A DNA stretch of 64,000 bases, taken from assembly GCA_047601185.1 (NCBI GenBank), contig JASGJS010000001.1, positions 1,426,001 through 1,490,000 of the forward strand, read 5' to 3'. How positions within the stretch are numbered: position 1 is the first letter of the stretch; each line of letters begins with the position of its first letter. The notes beneath the pieces were generated by a model. That model was given only the letters and a program-made list of their open reading frames with translations. It was not told where the DNA came from and ran no database searches. The DNA is from JASGJS01 sp047601185. Lineage in GTDB: Bacteria; Pseudomonadota; Gammaproteobacteria; JAURND01. A program made the translations under genes and the position numbers. This document shows, piece by piece, positions 44,411 through 53,375 of this stretch.

Positions 44411-44581
44411 AATAAATTCATCAATATCTTCATAAGAAATACGCCTAATCTTATCGCCATTTTGAATAACTAAATAAGTTCGCGTTTGTTTCGCAAGTTC
44501 CGCCGCTCGTAAAAATGCTATCTGCAGAGCTGGGCCCAAAGCTTCATGCAATATATCAACTGGCTGTGGATTATTTTTCAT
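44393..44581 (-). CDS. Small protein downstream of a zeta-type toxin, possible antitoxin
   Basis: A 62-aa protein (LHEALGPALQIAFLRAAELA, TRTYLVIQNGDKIRRISYED) overlapping the toxin gene end by 11 nt. Small proteins in this position often partner with zeta-like kinases, but I infer this only from the arrangement. Confidence 0.6.
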   Translation of the reverse strand: MKNNPQPVDILHEALGPALQIAFLRAAELAKQTRTYLVIQNGDKIRRISYEDIDEFINENRK

Positions 44582-45151
44582 AAATTTTTCTCTGAATTTC
44601 TTGCCAAATTTCTGGTTGATGCACCTCCCAAATCTTATTTTTCGTCAGATCAGCAACTAATCGTATATCGCTATAGCTATTATCATAGACTTCAACTTTA
44701 TCAGCCAATGGCACATAGTCCGTAAAAAACATGTTCAACCCCTTGTAATAGCGACGAATAATATCAGGCTCCGGTACATTATGACCACCCTGAGATACTC
44801 TTAAGCGCACTCGTTCGATAGCAAATTCTGCTGAGGATAAATAAAAAAATACTAACCCAACTTTATAACCTGCATCAATACATCTTTGCAAGGTACGAAC
44901 ATGCCCATTCCCTGCGCCAGTGGTTTCAAAAGCAAATGGCTTCTCTGTTCAGTTAATGTTTTTAGCCGATTCAACATCAAGCGGCCTGCTTCAATTGCTA
45001 TACCTGTCGGATTCAGAGGAGATAAACCCTTTGCTATTTCATCGGCATTAACAAATTCTCTGATATGCAGGAAATCAGATAACAATGTCATTGCAGCTGT
45101 AGTCTTACCTGCTCCATTAGAGCCGGCGATCATTATTACGTTGGGTTTCAT
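44571..45151 (-). pseudogene. Zeta-toxin-like kinase, frameshifted
   Basis: The N-terminal part (44852-45151) begins MKPNVIMIAGSNGAGKTTAA (Walker A) with EFVNADEIAKGLSPLNP, as in zeta-toxin family kinases. The C-terminal part (44571-44891) is in another frame: MQRCIDAGYKVGLVFFYLSS, ERVRLRVSQGGHNVPEPDII, RRYYKGL. Reading across the shift gives AFETTGAGNGHVRTLQRCID, the expected middle of the family, so one indel near 44930-44945 inactivated it. Confidence 0.82.
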
Positions 45152-45252
45152 AGGTCATATTCTACCCGATTTTTAAGCAAGGCAATAGTGGCCCAATAAG
45201 TTTGGATCACTACAAGCATATAACTCGGTTTCTAACCGATCGCCATCTTAAT

Positions 45253-45470
45253 CTATAAAACAGAAGTCACAATATATGGCATTACCGTCCCCACAACAAT
45301 CCCCATTAACATCGTGGCAGCAAACCGTAATTGAGAACACTCAAACTCCTGCTTCTGCAAACGCACGGATGTATCCTCATATAGCTCTGCAATGCAGCTA
45401 ACTGCTCATTGAGACCAGATATACTGCAGGATGCTGGGCTATCCGCATCTGAGGCAACATCCTCGTTTGA
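45253..45470 (-). pseudogene. Frameshifted relative of the small membrane protein at 2376-2681
   Basis: The C-terminal frame reads RLQKQEFECSQLRFAATMLM and then GIVVGTVMPYIVTSVL, matching RLERHEFFCGQLRFAATMLM and GIIVGVVVPHIMFSVF of the island protein. The preceding part (LNEQLAALQSY) is in another frame. It shows that the same accessory gene family was once present beside this umuDC operon. Confidence 0.75.
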
Positions 45471-45489
45471 GCAATTACTAATAAAAATA

Positions 45490-45522
45490 TCGACAACCTG
45501 TAATTAAAAGTAGTATTATTTT
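45490..45522 (+). promoter_or_regulatory. umuDC promoter 2 (shared 33-bp block)
   Basis: Same TCGACA, 18-bp spacer and TATTAT as promoter 1, located 41 bp before the umuD2 ATG. Five of 33 bases differ from promoter 1. Confidence 0.65.
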
Positions 45523-45562
45523 TTAAGTATAGTAGTTGAGTCATTAGTGATGAGGAACTGAG

Positions 45563-46012
45563 ATGGCTTTGTCTTTAAAAGTTGAAAGAATCGGAGCATG
45601 TCGTCAATCGGCTGCCCCAGTGCCTGTTTTTCCATTATATCTTTGTAAAGTTTCTGCCGGATTTCCGGCTCCCACTGACGATACCGTTGATCGTAATTTA
45701 GATTTAAATGAGCTGCTCATCCAACACCCTGCTGCCACTTTTTTTGTTCGAGTCAGCGGCCATTCTATGGTGGAAGCTAATATTTTTGACCAAGACATCC
45801 TTATAATTGATCGTAGCATTGAGCCCACTCATGGCAAGATTGTTGTCGCTGCTGTAGAGGGTGCCATGACCGTTAAGCGCCTACATATCGGTAAAGACAA
45901 TCGCATTTATTTAATGCCAGAAAACACGGCCTTTCAGTCTATCTTGGTGAATCCAGAGCAGGGGGTTCATATTTGGGGAGTCGTTACTCATATTATTCAT
46001 GCGGCTGGCTGA
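45563..46012 (+). CDS. umuD: UmuD-like SOS mutagenesis protease, copy 2
   Basis: A 149-aa paralogue of the protein at 38625 with a different N-terminal 15 residues. Catalytic Ser in [12 protein letters not shown] (about 68) and Lys in [10 protein letters not shown] (about 105) are present, as is the probable Ala-Gly cleavage site (32-33). The umuC start follows 7 nt after the stop codon. Confidence 0.93.
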   Translation: MALSLKVERIGACRQSAAPVPVFPLYLCKVSAGFPAPTDDTVDRNLDLNELLIQHPAATFFVRVSGHSMVEANIFDQDILIIDRSIEPTHGKIVVAAVEGAMTVKRLHIGKDNRIYLMPENTAFQSILVNPEQGVHIWGVVTHIIHAAG

Positions 46013-46019
46013 TAGGGCT

Positions 46020-47291
46020 ATGACGACTTTTGCTTTAGTAGATGTCAATAATTTCTATGCTTCCTGCCAAAGAGTATTCGACCCCAGCCTGGAAGGCCGG
46101 CCTGTTGTGGTCTTGTCTAACAATGATGGATGCATCGTTGTGCGCTCCAATGAAGCTAAGCTGCTGGGCATTCCAATGGGCGCGCCTTATTTTAAATATC
46201 GAGATTTTTGCAATGCCCACCAAGTCAAAGTATTTTCCTCCAATTACGCCCTGTACAATGATATGTCGCAACGGGTCATGACCATATTGCGCCAAAGCTG
46301 CCCTAATATGGAGGTCTATTCAATCGATGAGGCATTTTTGTGCCTAGATGATCTTGGACAGCAAGATTTAATGGCTTATTGCCAGGGAATCCGCAGCCAA
46401 GTGCTGCAATGGACAGGCTTACCGGTTTCTGTTGGAATAGGGAAGAGCAAGACCCTGGCTAAGGTAGCTAATTATTTTGCGAAGCGGCATACGAAAAGTG
46501 GGGTCTATGATTTAAGGGACTCTTCTTTACAAACAGAACTTCTTAAGCAATTTCCTGTGGACGAAATATGGGGTATAGGGAGGCAATTAACCCGTAAACT
46601 ATCTGCACTTGGAATTAACACTGCTGAACAATTGTGCGAAGCTCCGATCAAGCAAATTCGTAAACAGTTTGGAGTAACCTTAGAGCGTACAGTTTTAGAA
46701 TTAAAGGGTATTTCATGTCTGCCGCTCGAAGCGGTTCAACCGGAAAAAAACATTATGGCTTCACGCTCTTTTGGGCGCCCAGTGCAAGAGCTATCAGAAC
46801 TTGAGAATGCAGTGAGCTGTCATGTCGCCACAGCCTGCCAAAAGTTACGTGCTCAACATTCGAAGGCTCAAGGTGTCTATGTGTTTTTAAGGACTAGCCC
46901 TTTTAATACCGAACAATCTTTTTATCAGCAGGGCGTACAGGCCACCTTTATCCAGCCCACTAACGATACCAGTTTGGTGATTAAAACTGCTAAACACTGT
47001 TTAAAAAAGATCTATTCCAATCAATATCGTTATCAAAAGGCCGGTATTTTGCTCATGGACTTAATTCCAGAGAACATTTGTCAAGGTGATTTATGGTTAG
47101 ATCAAGAAGTTTTTAGGCGAAAGCAAGAGTTGATGCAAGCTTTGGATACTATTAACCAGAAAATGGGGAGGCACACCGTTTTTATGGCCGCTCAAGGGAT
47201 TCCAGCCAAGCATACATGGCAAATGCGCGCAGACTTAAAAAGTCCTGCTTATACGACCAATTGGCAACAAATTTTAAGAATTAATATTTGA
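46020..47291 (+). CDS. umuC: UmuC, DNA polymerase V catalytic subunit, copy 2
   Basis: 423 aa, same length as copy 1 and closely similar throughout ([52 protein letters not shown]). Intact active-site Asp and Glu. The start is ATG 46020, matching copy 1; an upstream ATG at 45999 lies within umuD. Confidence 0.95.
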   Translation: MTTFALVDVNNFYASCQRVFDPSLEGRPVVVLSNNDGCIVVRSNEAKLLGIPMGAPYFKYRDFCNAHQVKVFSSNYALYNDMSQRVMTILRQSCPNMEVYSIDEAFLCLDDLGQQDLMAYCQGIRSQVLQWTGLPVSVGIGKSKTLAKVANYFAKRHTKSGVYDLRDSSLQTELLKQFPVDEIWGIGRQLTRKLSALGINTAEQLCEAPIKQIRKQFGVTLERTVLELKGISCLPLEAVQPEKNIMASRSFGRPVQELSELENAVSCHVATACQKLRAQHSKAQGVYVFLRTSPFNTEQSFYQQGVQATFIQPTNDTSLVIKTAKHCLKKIYSNQYRYQKAGILLMDLIPENICQGDLWLDQEVFRRKQELMQALDTINQKMGRHTVFMAAQGIPAKHTWQMRADLKSPAYTTNWQQILRINI

Positions 47292-47539
47292 AATATGTTA
47301 TGTTTTAACATCTGTAATATTAAAATAATGCAGTCCTTCTTTTTTCAAATAATTCTCTAATTTATGATATTAAAAATGTCTTAAAGAATTCTCTGTAAAA
47401 CTTATATTTAATTTGTTAAAATAAGGAATTCTGGAGCCTACTGCTATAACAAAATATTGCATTGTTTGTGGTATCCGAGATTTAACGCCCATCCAATAAA
47501 ATTAAGTTTTTAAAAATTAGGAAAAAATAGGGGGGAAGT

Positions 47540-48922
47540 ATGAGTGAAGTGAAGCGCGAAATTTCTGAAAAAAAAGATAGGGCCTACCTTTATGTGTATT
47601 ATATAGATGAACGTACTGACGAAATATACGTCTTGGTGAATCAGGGAAGGTCATATCACCTTAATGCTTTAGTAAAATTGAGCGATTATCTAAGTAAGAT
47701 AACCCCTGATGAATATTGGTTAACATACTTTGGAACGTTTGGAGATGTTTATGCTTATAGGAAAGAAGAGTGTAACCCAGAGATTCCAGAAAAACCTGAA
47801 AAAGGAGAAGAGGACTCGTCGGAAGAATACAAAAAAATCAAAATAATATATAGAATTGCTAAAATTATTTTTGGCATTGCATCTATAAGCGATGAGACGC
47901 TAAAAAAAGAAAATTTTAATTTATTAAAATTTCCAGGATTTTACAAATATTTTAGAGGAATTCTAAACAATCCATGGACGTCTGTTTTTGGTGGAGAAAT
48001 AGACAATAAGGATAAAAATGCAAAAGCGGCCGCAATTCGTGAATTTATAGAAGAAATAGATGGTGCTACTATCTCTAGAGACTTGAAAAATAAAGATTTC
48101 AAGCATGATAAAGAACGTAATAAATTATTCGAAACAATTTACAATAAAGCACAAAAAAATGTTGATTCTTTTGAATCAGTTGAAGATTGGGCCCATTTAT
48201 TTCATTTAAAAATGAAGAAGGATGAAGTTGAAACTATAAAAAAGAGATTTAGTCCCGGCAAAGTATTGAAAGAATCGCTGGAAGATTATTCAGGATTAAC
48301 CGAAATAGGTCTTGAAAAAGAAGATATCTCTGAAGTATTCGATAAAAGAATAAAGAACTATAAGAAAGTTGGTAGGGCAATAATGTTAGAAAAAAGAAGT
48401 TTAGATATATGGACTCTTGATGAATTTCAAAATTATTATCAAGATTTTAAAAAATCCCAAAAAGGAGAAACAATAAAAGAACATGGGTATTACAGATTAG
48501 ATGAAAAATATATGAGCGAGTCATTGACCTCATTGGTGAAATTTTTTAAAAAATTATTTGATTTATGCAAAAAAAGGTTAAATGAAGAGGTGGGTAAGAT
48601 AGGATATAATAAAAATTCAAAAATAAAATTAATGGAAAAAATAAAATTAGAAAATTTTGCACGAGAACTTGAGGGAAATGAGTTAATGGAAACTCAAATC
48701 AATAATTTGGATAAGGTTTTTAAAAAACACTTTTATTCTTATTTGGAAAAAGGTTTCGATACAGTTAAGCAAGAATTGGATAATTTCAAAGAGCATGTAG
48801 AAACCAATTATATTGAATGGAATTTTTTCAAACAACCTTCTCATCAAGAAAATATTGAATGGTGTGGGGATGAAAATAGACGCAAGGGTTATGCTTTAGA
48901 GCCTTGGGAGCCTGGTAAATGA
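47540..48922 (+). CDS. Large lysine-rich protein with a possible divergent Nudix domain
   Basis: A 460-aa, AT-rich gene. The start (AYLYVYYIDERTDEIYVLVN) and VFGGEIDNKDKNAKAAAIRE, FIEEIDGA resemble the first strand and the GxxxxxExxxxxxxREUxEExGU box of Nudix hydrolases, but the box has Lys in place of the first Glu and one extra residue before the final Gly. A long insertion separates the two parts, and 300 helical, charged residues follow. Preceded by GGGGGAAG. It could be an inactive or diverged Nudix fold, or an unrelated effector. Confidence 0.5.
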   Translation: MSEVKREISEKKDRAYLYVYYIDERTDEIYVLVNQGRSYHLNALVKLSDYLSKITPDEYWLTYFGTFGDVYAYRKEECNPEIPEKPEKGEEDSSEEYKKIKIIYRIAKIIFGIASISDETLKKENFNLLKFPGFYKYFRGILNNPWTSVFGGEIDNKDKNAKAAAIREFIEEIDGATISRDLKNKDFKHDKERNKLFETIYNKAQKNVDSFESVEDWAHLFHLKMKKDEVETIKKRFSPGKVLKESLEDYSGLTEIGLEKEDISEVFDKRIKNYKKVGRAIMLEKRSLDIWTLDEFQNYYQDFKKSQKGETIKEHGYYRLDEKYMSESLTSLVKFFKKLFDLCKKRLNEEVGKIGYNKNSKIKLMEKIKLENFARELEGNELMETQINNLDKVFKKHFYSYLEKGFDTVKQELDNFKEHVETNYIEWNFFKQPSHQENIEWCGDENRRKGYALEPWEPGK

Positions 48923-48954
48923 GTAAAGGTTATTTAACTTTTTTCAGTATGTGA

Positions 48955-49082
48955 TCATTGAAGCTTTTTGGAGCGAGCTATAAAGATTCCTGTTGCTTGG
49001 ATGTTTGGGAACTTGAGGTTGATGGCCTTTTTTGTCGCTTTGTATTGAGCACCAGTAATAACGTCGTCAAAAATAATGATCC
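48955..49082 (-). pseudogene. C-terminal remnant of a phosphoribosyltransferase-like gene
   Basis: The minus strand reads RIIIFDDVITTG-like IIIFDDVITGAQYKATKKAI, NLKFPNIQATGIFIARSKK and stop at 48955. FDDVITxG is the PRPP-binding loop of phosphoribosyltransferases of the ComF type. The N-terminal part is gone. The cut edge carries GATGTGTCAACACT, also found at the left edge of the IS at 26210. Confidence 0.6.
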
Positions 49083-49161
49083 TGATGTGTCAACACTGAT
49101 TAAAGCTTCAAAGCAGATTTATAGTCAGCTCCCATAGTAAGTATCTTTGTCATAAAAATAT

Positions 49162-50529
49162 TTATTTTAAGTTAAACAATGCCCAAGGTAAGGGCTCGGT
49201 AGAGAGATTTTGTATCTGACCAAACTGCTTGGTTTTAGTTAAAATTCGACTATTCGGATATTTTAAAACTTGTTTCAAATCTTTGCTGCGTAGCTGTTGC
49301 GTCCATTTAATTTCAATCGGCCAAAAACGTCCTTGGTCAATATAAGCGATATCGACTTCGCCTTCTGCTTTTAAATAATAAGTGGGATAATAACGTCTGT
49401 ATAAAGTGATTGCGCAACTTTCTACCAATTGTGCAGTTAAAATAGGATCTTGCAGCATAGGTAGGATTTGCTGATGATAGGCATCTGTTTGGGGTGAAAT
49501 CCAAGCATGCAGTGCGTGAAAAATAAATGGATCCGTAAATAACACTTTGCGCGATTTTTTGGGGGCTGCAACCAGTTTATCCTCTAACAGGGCCGATTGT
49601 ACAAATACTGCATCAATTAATTCCAATTGTGCAATATAATCGGCGACGGTTTTTGGGTGATCAATCGATAGATCTTGCGCCAAAGCATTCCAAGTGATTT
49701 GACTTGTATAACGTTTGATAATTGCTTGGATGATTTCTTGTAAATAATGTTGTTGTTTGCCACGACGTAGCATATCGCCGCGAATCCAGTCTGAATAGGT
49801 CATTAAAGTGGAATCCAGAATTTTTTGTTCTGATGCCAAATCATTGATGGCAGTTAAAAATCCACCATGTTGTAAATAGTGATAAAATTCAGCAAACAGC
49901 ATGTCAATTGCTACTTCATCAGGTATTTTTTGAGTTAAACATTGTTCTAATTCTGTGGTATTTTGTCGCGTGAGTTGTACTGTTTCTCGAAAAGACAAAG
50001 GGTAGAGATGAAAATTTACTTGTGAAGCTTTTCCCCGGCGTCCTGGCAGACGCATCATGGCTTCTTTGATGAGTGCCAAATCCGACCCAGTTAAAATCAC
50101 AATTACATTGTCGAATAAATTGATATCAGCTGCATATTTGATGGCTTTATCCCAGTCACGAATGTAAGTGACTTCATCGATGATTAAATAATTGAAGCCA
50201 TCAGAAGGCATTTCTTTTAATTGTTCTTGCAGTAAGCGCAGCAGCCCATGTTGATCTTCGATTAGCTCGCCAGAAAAAAAGGCGATGGCATTGGGAGGTG
50301 TGTTTTGCTTGAGTAGCTGTAGCATCCATTGCTTAAGTAAGGTAGTTTTTCCAATTTGCCTCCCTCCACTGAGCGTGTAAATGCCCGGAATGTGGATTGG
50401 CAATTGCTGGAGGAGGGCAGAATGATGAATGTAATATTGTTGGCTCAGTCGGCGTAATTGTGGGTCCAGCTCTATGAAACGCGCTGGTTCTTCTAAATGG
50501 CGGTTATTAGGTTGAAAGCGTGGATCCAA
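49162..50529 (-). CDS. AAA ATPase with DUF4143 domain
   Basis: A 455-aa protein: P-loop GIYTLSGGRQIGKTTLLKQW, Walker B FNYLIIDEVTYIRDW, sensor VIVILTGSDLALI, then a winged-helix segment (ITWNALAQDLSIDHPKTVAD) and the C-terminal DUF4143 nuclease-like part with ESCAITLYRRYYPTYYLKAE, GEVDIAYID and PIEIKW. The family is widely distributed in bacteria and archaea, and its function is poorly known. Monocistronic, with its own start ATG at 50529. Confidence 0.92.
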   Translation of the reverse strand: MDPRFQPNNRHLEEPARFIELDPQLRRLSQQYYIHHSALLQQLPIHIPGIYTLSGGRQIGKTTLLKQWMLQLLKQNTPPNAIAFFSGELIEDQHGLLRLLQEQLKEMPSDGFNYLIIDEVTYIRDWDKAIKYAADINLFDNVIVILTGSDLALIKEAMMRLPGRRGKASQVNFHLYPLSFRETVQLTRQNTTELEQCLTQKIPDEVAIDMLFAEFYHYLQHGGFLTAINDLASEQKILDSTLMTYSDWIRGDMLRRGKQQHYLQEIIQAIIKRYTSQITWNALAQDLSIDHPKTVADYIAQLELIDAVFVQSALLEDKLVAAPKKSRKVLFTDPFIFHALHAWISPQTDAYHQQILPMLQDPILTAQLVESCAITLYRRYYPTYYLKAEGEVDIAYIDQGRFWPIEIKWTQQLRSKDLKQVLKYPNSRILTKTKQFGQIQNLSTEPLPWALFNLK

Positions 50530-50680
50530 TGCAAATTTCTCTATGGATGGATTTAATCATTATAGAATGACTAAGTTTAGATAACAAGCATTGTTTATAT
50601 TAACAAAGAGATTATCTAAAAAATAATTGACAAAATAGTCTAATTTGTACTAAAATGACCAAAATTAAGATGAGTGAGTT

Positions 50681-51292
50681 ATGTGTATGGAAAAAGCAAT
50701 CAAAGCATTCCTACCGATTGCTGAGGCGATCGAAAGATTATTGCATCCTCATGCCGAAGTGGTTATTCACGATTTAAAACAAAATCGCATTGTTGCAATC
50801 TATCACCCCTTTTCTAAGCGTAGGATAAGTGACAGCTCCTTGCTGACGCCAGAAGAGCAACTGGCTACATTAGAAGATTGCGTTGGCCCTTATGAAAAAA
50901 TGAATTGGGATGGGCGTAAATTAAAGTCCGTCAGCAGTATTATTAGAGATGAAAGTGATCAGGCTGTAGCGATGTTATGCATTAATCTGGATATTTCAAA
51001 GTTGGAACAGCTCAATACTTTGATCGCTCATTTTATTGGAAAGGATCAGTTTGTCTCTCAGCCAGAGCCTTTATTTCAAGATGATTGGCAAGAAAGAGTG
51101 AATAAATATGTACATGCTTATTTGAATGAACATCATTTGACATTGGAGTCTTTGAATCGTACGGAGAAGCGACGCCTGATTAGCCATCTTCATGAAATAG
51201 GCGCTTTTAATGCCAAAAACGCTGCGCTTTATATAGCGCAGGTGATTAGGGTTTCCAAAGCAACTATTTATAATTATTTATCGCAGGAATAA
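50681..51292 (+). CDS. YheO-type PAS plus HTH transcriptional regulator
   Basis: A 203-aa protein. The N-terminal YheO-like PAS domain contains LHPHAEVVIHDLKQNRIVAI and KSVSSIIRDESDQAVAMLCI, NLDIS; the C-terminal DauR-type HTH has LNRTEKRRLISHLHEIGAFN and VSKATIYNYLSQE. Full length for the family, whose members regulate amino-acid or sulfur genes in response to small ligands. The next gene downstream is only a crcB stump on the other strand. Confidence 0.9.
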   Translation: MCMEKAIKAFLPIAEAIERLLHPHAEVVIHDLKQNRIVAIYHPFSKRRISDSSLLTPEEQLATLEDCVGPYEKMNWDGRKLKSVSSIIRDESDQAVAMLCINLDISKLEQLNTLIAHFIGKDQFVSQPEPLFQDDWQERVNKYVHAYLNEHHLTLESLNRTEKRRLISHLHEIGAFNAKNAALYIAQVIRVSKATIYNYLSQE

Positions 51293-51299
51293 CAATGTC

Positions 51300-51452
51300 A
51301 TTACCTCCTTTGATATTAACAATTAAGGTACCATAAGGAAATGATTTTCCCATTAAATCATAACACCAACTTGAAACCCAATAACGTAAGACGCCTCCAG
51401 AACCTGCACCTAGAAAAACTAATAGTGTTTGATACATTAGGGTCTCTTTCAA
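51300..51452 (-). pseudogene. crcB: CrcB/Fluc fluoride channel stump
   Basis: LLVFLGAGSGGVLRYWVSSW and FPYGTLIVN match the first transmembrane region of CrcB fluoride channels. After IVN the sequence departs from the family and stops; the remaining 80 or so residues are absent. Confidence 0.72.
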
Positions 51453-51518
51453 TTTTTCCTGTATGACATTAGTTGTATGTTTTACCAGAATTACTCAAAC
51501 ATTTATAAATTGATGTAA

Positions 51519-51556
51519 GTTAACAGAATCTCAACTTATGCCGAGATTCTGTTAAC
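51519..51556 (-). terminator. Strong hairpin after the membrane protein gene
   Basis: GTTAACAGAATCTC (51519-51532) and GAGATTCTGTTAAC (51543-51556) form a perfect 14-bp stem around a 10-nt loop, 37 bp after the stop of the gene at 51593. Probably a transcription end or mRNA stabiliser. Confidence 0.65.
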
Positions 51557-51592
51557 TTTGTAGTGCCCTCAATTTGCTCGAATTTAATTCAA

Positions 51593-52228
51593 TCAAACTA
51601 TCGGTGTCGTTGCGTCAGTCCTTTTTTCTGCTCTTAATCCTACATAGCCTCCGACACTCGCAGAGACTGCACCGATAAAGAATAAGAGGAAGGTGAGAAA
51701 TAGAGATAAACTGGCTTGTTTAGCGTCTACATTGACTCCGCTTGAGGTCGAGTTAGATTTTGAAGTCTCATCAGTAATCACGGAAGCCGTTTGATCTGTG
51801 TTTAAAGGCACGCTAGAGAAATGTGCATTATATCGGCTTTGAGTGTCAGCTCCTTGGAAGGCCATATGCCCCATAAACAACATGCCTATGAGTAAGGCTA
51901 GGCACCAAGCCAAAAGGCCGTATAATGCGCCGATACGACGATCAAAGAAATAGGAGCGTGATAAATAACCCGCTACCCACCCGGTAAAAAACATCGAAGT
52001 GATAATGCCTAAAATACTTCCTAAAAATCCGCCTACTACAAGCGCCTCTGCACCAGAAGAACCTGTATTATACACAGTAATGCCAATGGCTTTGTCGAAT
52101 ATTTGTAATAAAAATGTCAATCCAAAGCCTACTAAGGCCCCGGCAATAATGGCTCCCCAGCAAATACGCTTAGGATAACAGAAATGAGGGCGAGGATTTC
52201 TAACAGCAACTTCTTCTTGATTTAACAT
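51593..52228 (-). CDS. Inner membrane protein with four predicted membrane segments
   Basis: A 211-aa protein. Hydrophobic segments: WGAIIAGALVGFGLTFLLQI, VVGGFLGSILGIITSMFFTG, GALYGLLAWCLALLIGMLF and LFLTFLLFFIGAVSASVGG, with glycine-rich packing motifs and a polar Ser/Thr loop before the last. The N-terminus (PRPHFCYPKRICWGAIIAG) is cytosolic and basic. Family unknown to me; similar proteins are often annotated only as hypothetical membrane proteins. Confidence 0.75.
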   Translation of the reverse strand: MLNQEEVAVRNPRPHFCYPKRICWGAIIAGALVGFGLTFLLQIFDKAIGITVYNTGSSGAEALVVGGFLGSILGIITSMFFTGWVAGYLSRSYFFDRRIGALYGLLAWCLALLIGMLFMGHMAFQGADTQSRYNAHFSSVPLNTDQTASVITDETSKSNSTSSGVNVDAKQASLSLFLTFLLFFIGAVSASVGGYVGLRAEKRTDATTPIV

Positions 52229-52273
52229 TTAATTCTCCATAATCAATAAAATTTATAAAAAAAGAATAAATAT

Positions 52274-52354
52274 TTAGAATAGATGGGATAAAACCCAGAT
52301 TAAGAGAAGAATGCTGATAGGAACGCCTAGAATCCAAGCAATGATATAGCCCAT
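52274..52354 (-). CDS. 26-aa hydrophobic peptide
   Basis: MGYIIAWILGVPISILLLIW then VLSHLF and stop, a single membrane segment. CAGGAGG lies 6 nt before the ATG, a strong ribosome site, which argues that it is translated. Small membrane peptides with this GxPxSIL pattern recur in Proteobacteria in my recollection, with no known function. Confidence 0.65.
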   Translation of the reverse strand: MGYIIAWILGVPISILLLIWVLSHLF

Positions 52355-52468
52355 ATGAACCTCCTGTATAAGATTAAATTAGTCCTGCTGTGAATCCCAG
52401 CACAGGCTTCACCTGATCATTATAAACACTAAATTTCGTCACTGTAAAGCCTGATGGTTCGTAAAAAT

Positions 52469-52657
52469 TTATGCAGCCTTTTTAGGGACTTTAGCACCTT
52501 TTTTTCGTGCTTTGGATAAACCTATGGCAATAGCTTGTTTTTTACTTTTAACCTTACCACCTTTCCCACCGGGGCCGCTTTTAGCAGTTCCTTTTTTAAA
52601 TTTATCCATTTCTTTTTTGACTTCTGTTTGTGTTTTTTTACTATATTTTTGGGGCAT
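52469..52657 (-). CDS. Small basic DUF6496-type protein
   Basis: A 62-aa, very lysine-rich protein: MPQKYSKKTQTEVKKEMDKF, KKGTAKSGPGGKGGKVKSKK, QAIAIGLSKARKKG. This matches the DUF6496 pattern, in which a central KSRKQAIAIGLSEAR motif is diagnostic. It is presumed to bind nucleic acid or act in stress; no direct evidence. Confidence 0.85.
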   Translation of the reverse strand: MPQKYSKKTQTEVKKEMDKFKKGTAKSGPGGKGGKVKSKKQAIAIGLSKARKKGAKVPKKAA

Positions 52658-52753
52658 TACAGTTCTCCTGGTGCATTAGCATACTATAAGTATAGATCAA
52701 ATTTGATTGATTCATGGCACAATGAATGTTTTCATGGTTGAGTTTAGTTCAGA

Positions 52754-53221
52754 TTAGTCTTCTGAAAATTTCAAGTTCTGTAAAATCGCCTCTAATTCAG
52801 AAAAGTAGTCCGTAAAACCCGTTTCTTTAACACGTTCGACCAATTCTGTTTTCGATGCGCAAGATATTTTTGCGCGCATTTGATGGCAGTAAAAGGTGAT
52901 CGTTCTTTCGGATAGGCCCAGCGCTACAGCAATGTCTTTATACGAATGGTTTTGCAATAAGCAGTACATACACAGGGCTTCTTGCGCGCTAAAATATTTA
53001 CCAGGATAATTATTACCCAAATAATATCGGTTTTTATTAAGAGCCCTGTGTTTTTCAAACATCATTTTGTGAAATTCTTGATTGGGCTTATGACATTCCT
53101 CAGGAGAAACAGATGGTGATGCAATGGGTTCCTTTATGGGGTGTTTGGTTGACATGTGAGTTACTCCTACATTAGGCTTAAGTTTTTGATTATGTTGTGA
53201 GGACTGGCCTCCGATTAACAT
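52754..53221 (-). CDS. LuxR-type HTH regulator
   Basis: 155 aa; an internal ATG would give 133 aa. The C-terminal LuxR/GerE HTH is FSAQEALCMYCLLQNHSYKD, IAVALGLSERTITFYCHQMR, AKISCASKTELVERV. The N-terminal 70 residues show no known sensor domain. Divergent from the repressor gene at 53376. Confidence 0.85.
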   Translation of the reverse strand: MLIGGQSSQHNQKLKPNVGVTHMSTKHPIKEPIASPSVSPEECHKPNQEFHKMMFEKHRALNKNRYYLGNNYPGKYFSAQEALCMYCLLQNHSYKDIAVALGLSERTITFYCHQMRAKISCASKTELVERVKETGFTDYFSELEAILQNLKFSED

Positions 53222-53311
53222 TAAAGCTCTGGACTTGATAAAAACTGAAGCACATTTACACGGAATAGGATTGAATGTATACTCACGTAACTTAATTTTG
53301 AATAAAAAGAG

Positions 53312-53342
53312 CTTTAATGTTTTAAAATTTAGAACATTAAAG
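53312..53342. promoter_or_regulatory. Operator-like inverted repeat upstream of the S24-like repressor
   Basis: CTTTAATGTT (53312-53321) and AACATTAAAG (53333-53342) form a perfect 10-bp inverted repeat around 11 bp. Further AATGT half-sites follow at 53346-53375. It lies between the divergent LuxR and repressor genes and suits autoregulation by a dimeric HTH protein. Confidence 0.65.
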
Positions 53343-53375
53343 TTTCAATGTCAATGTTTTTTTATATTTTAATGT

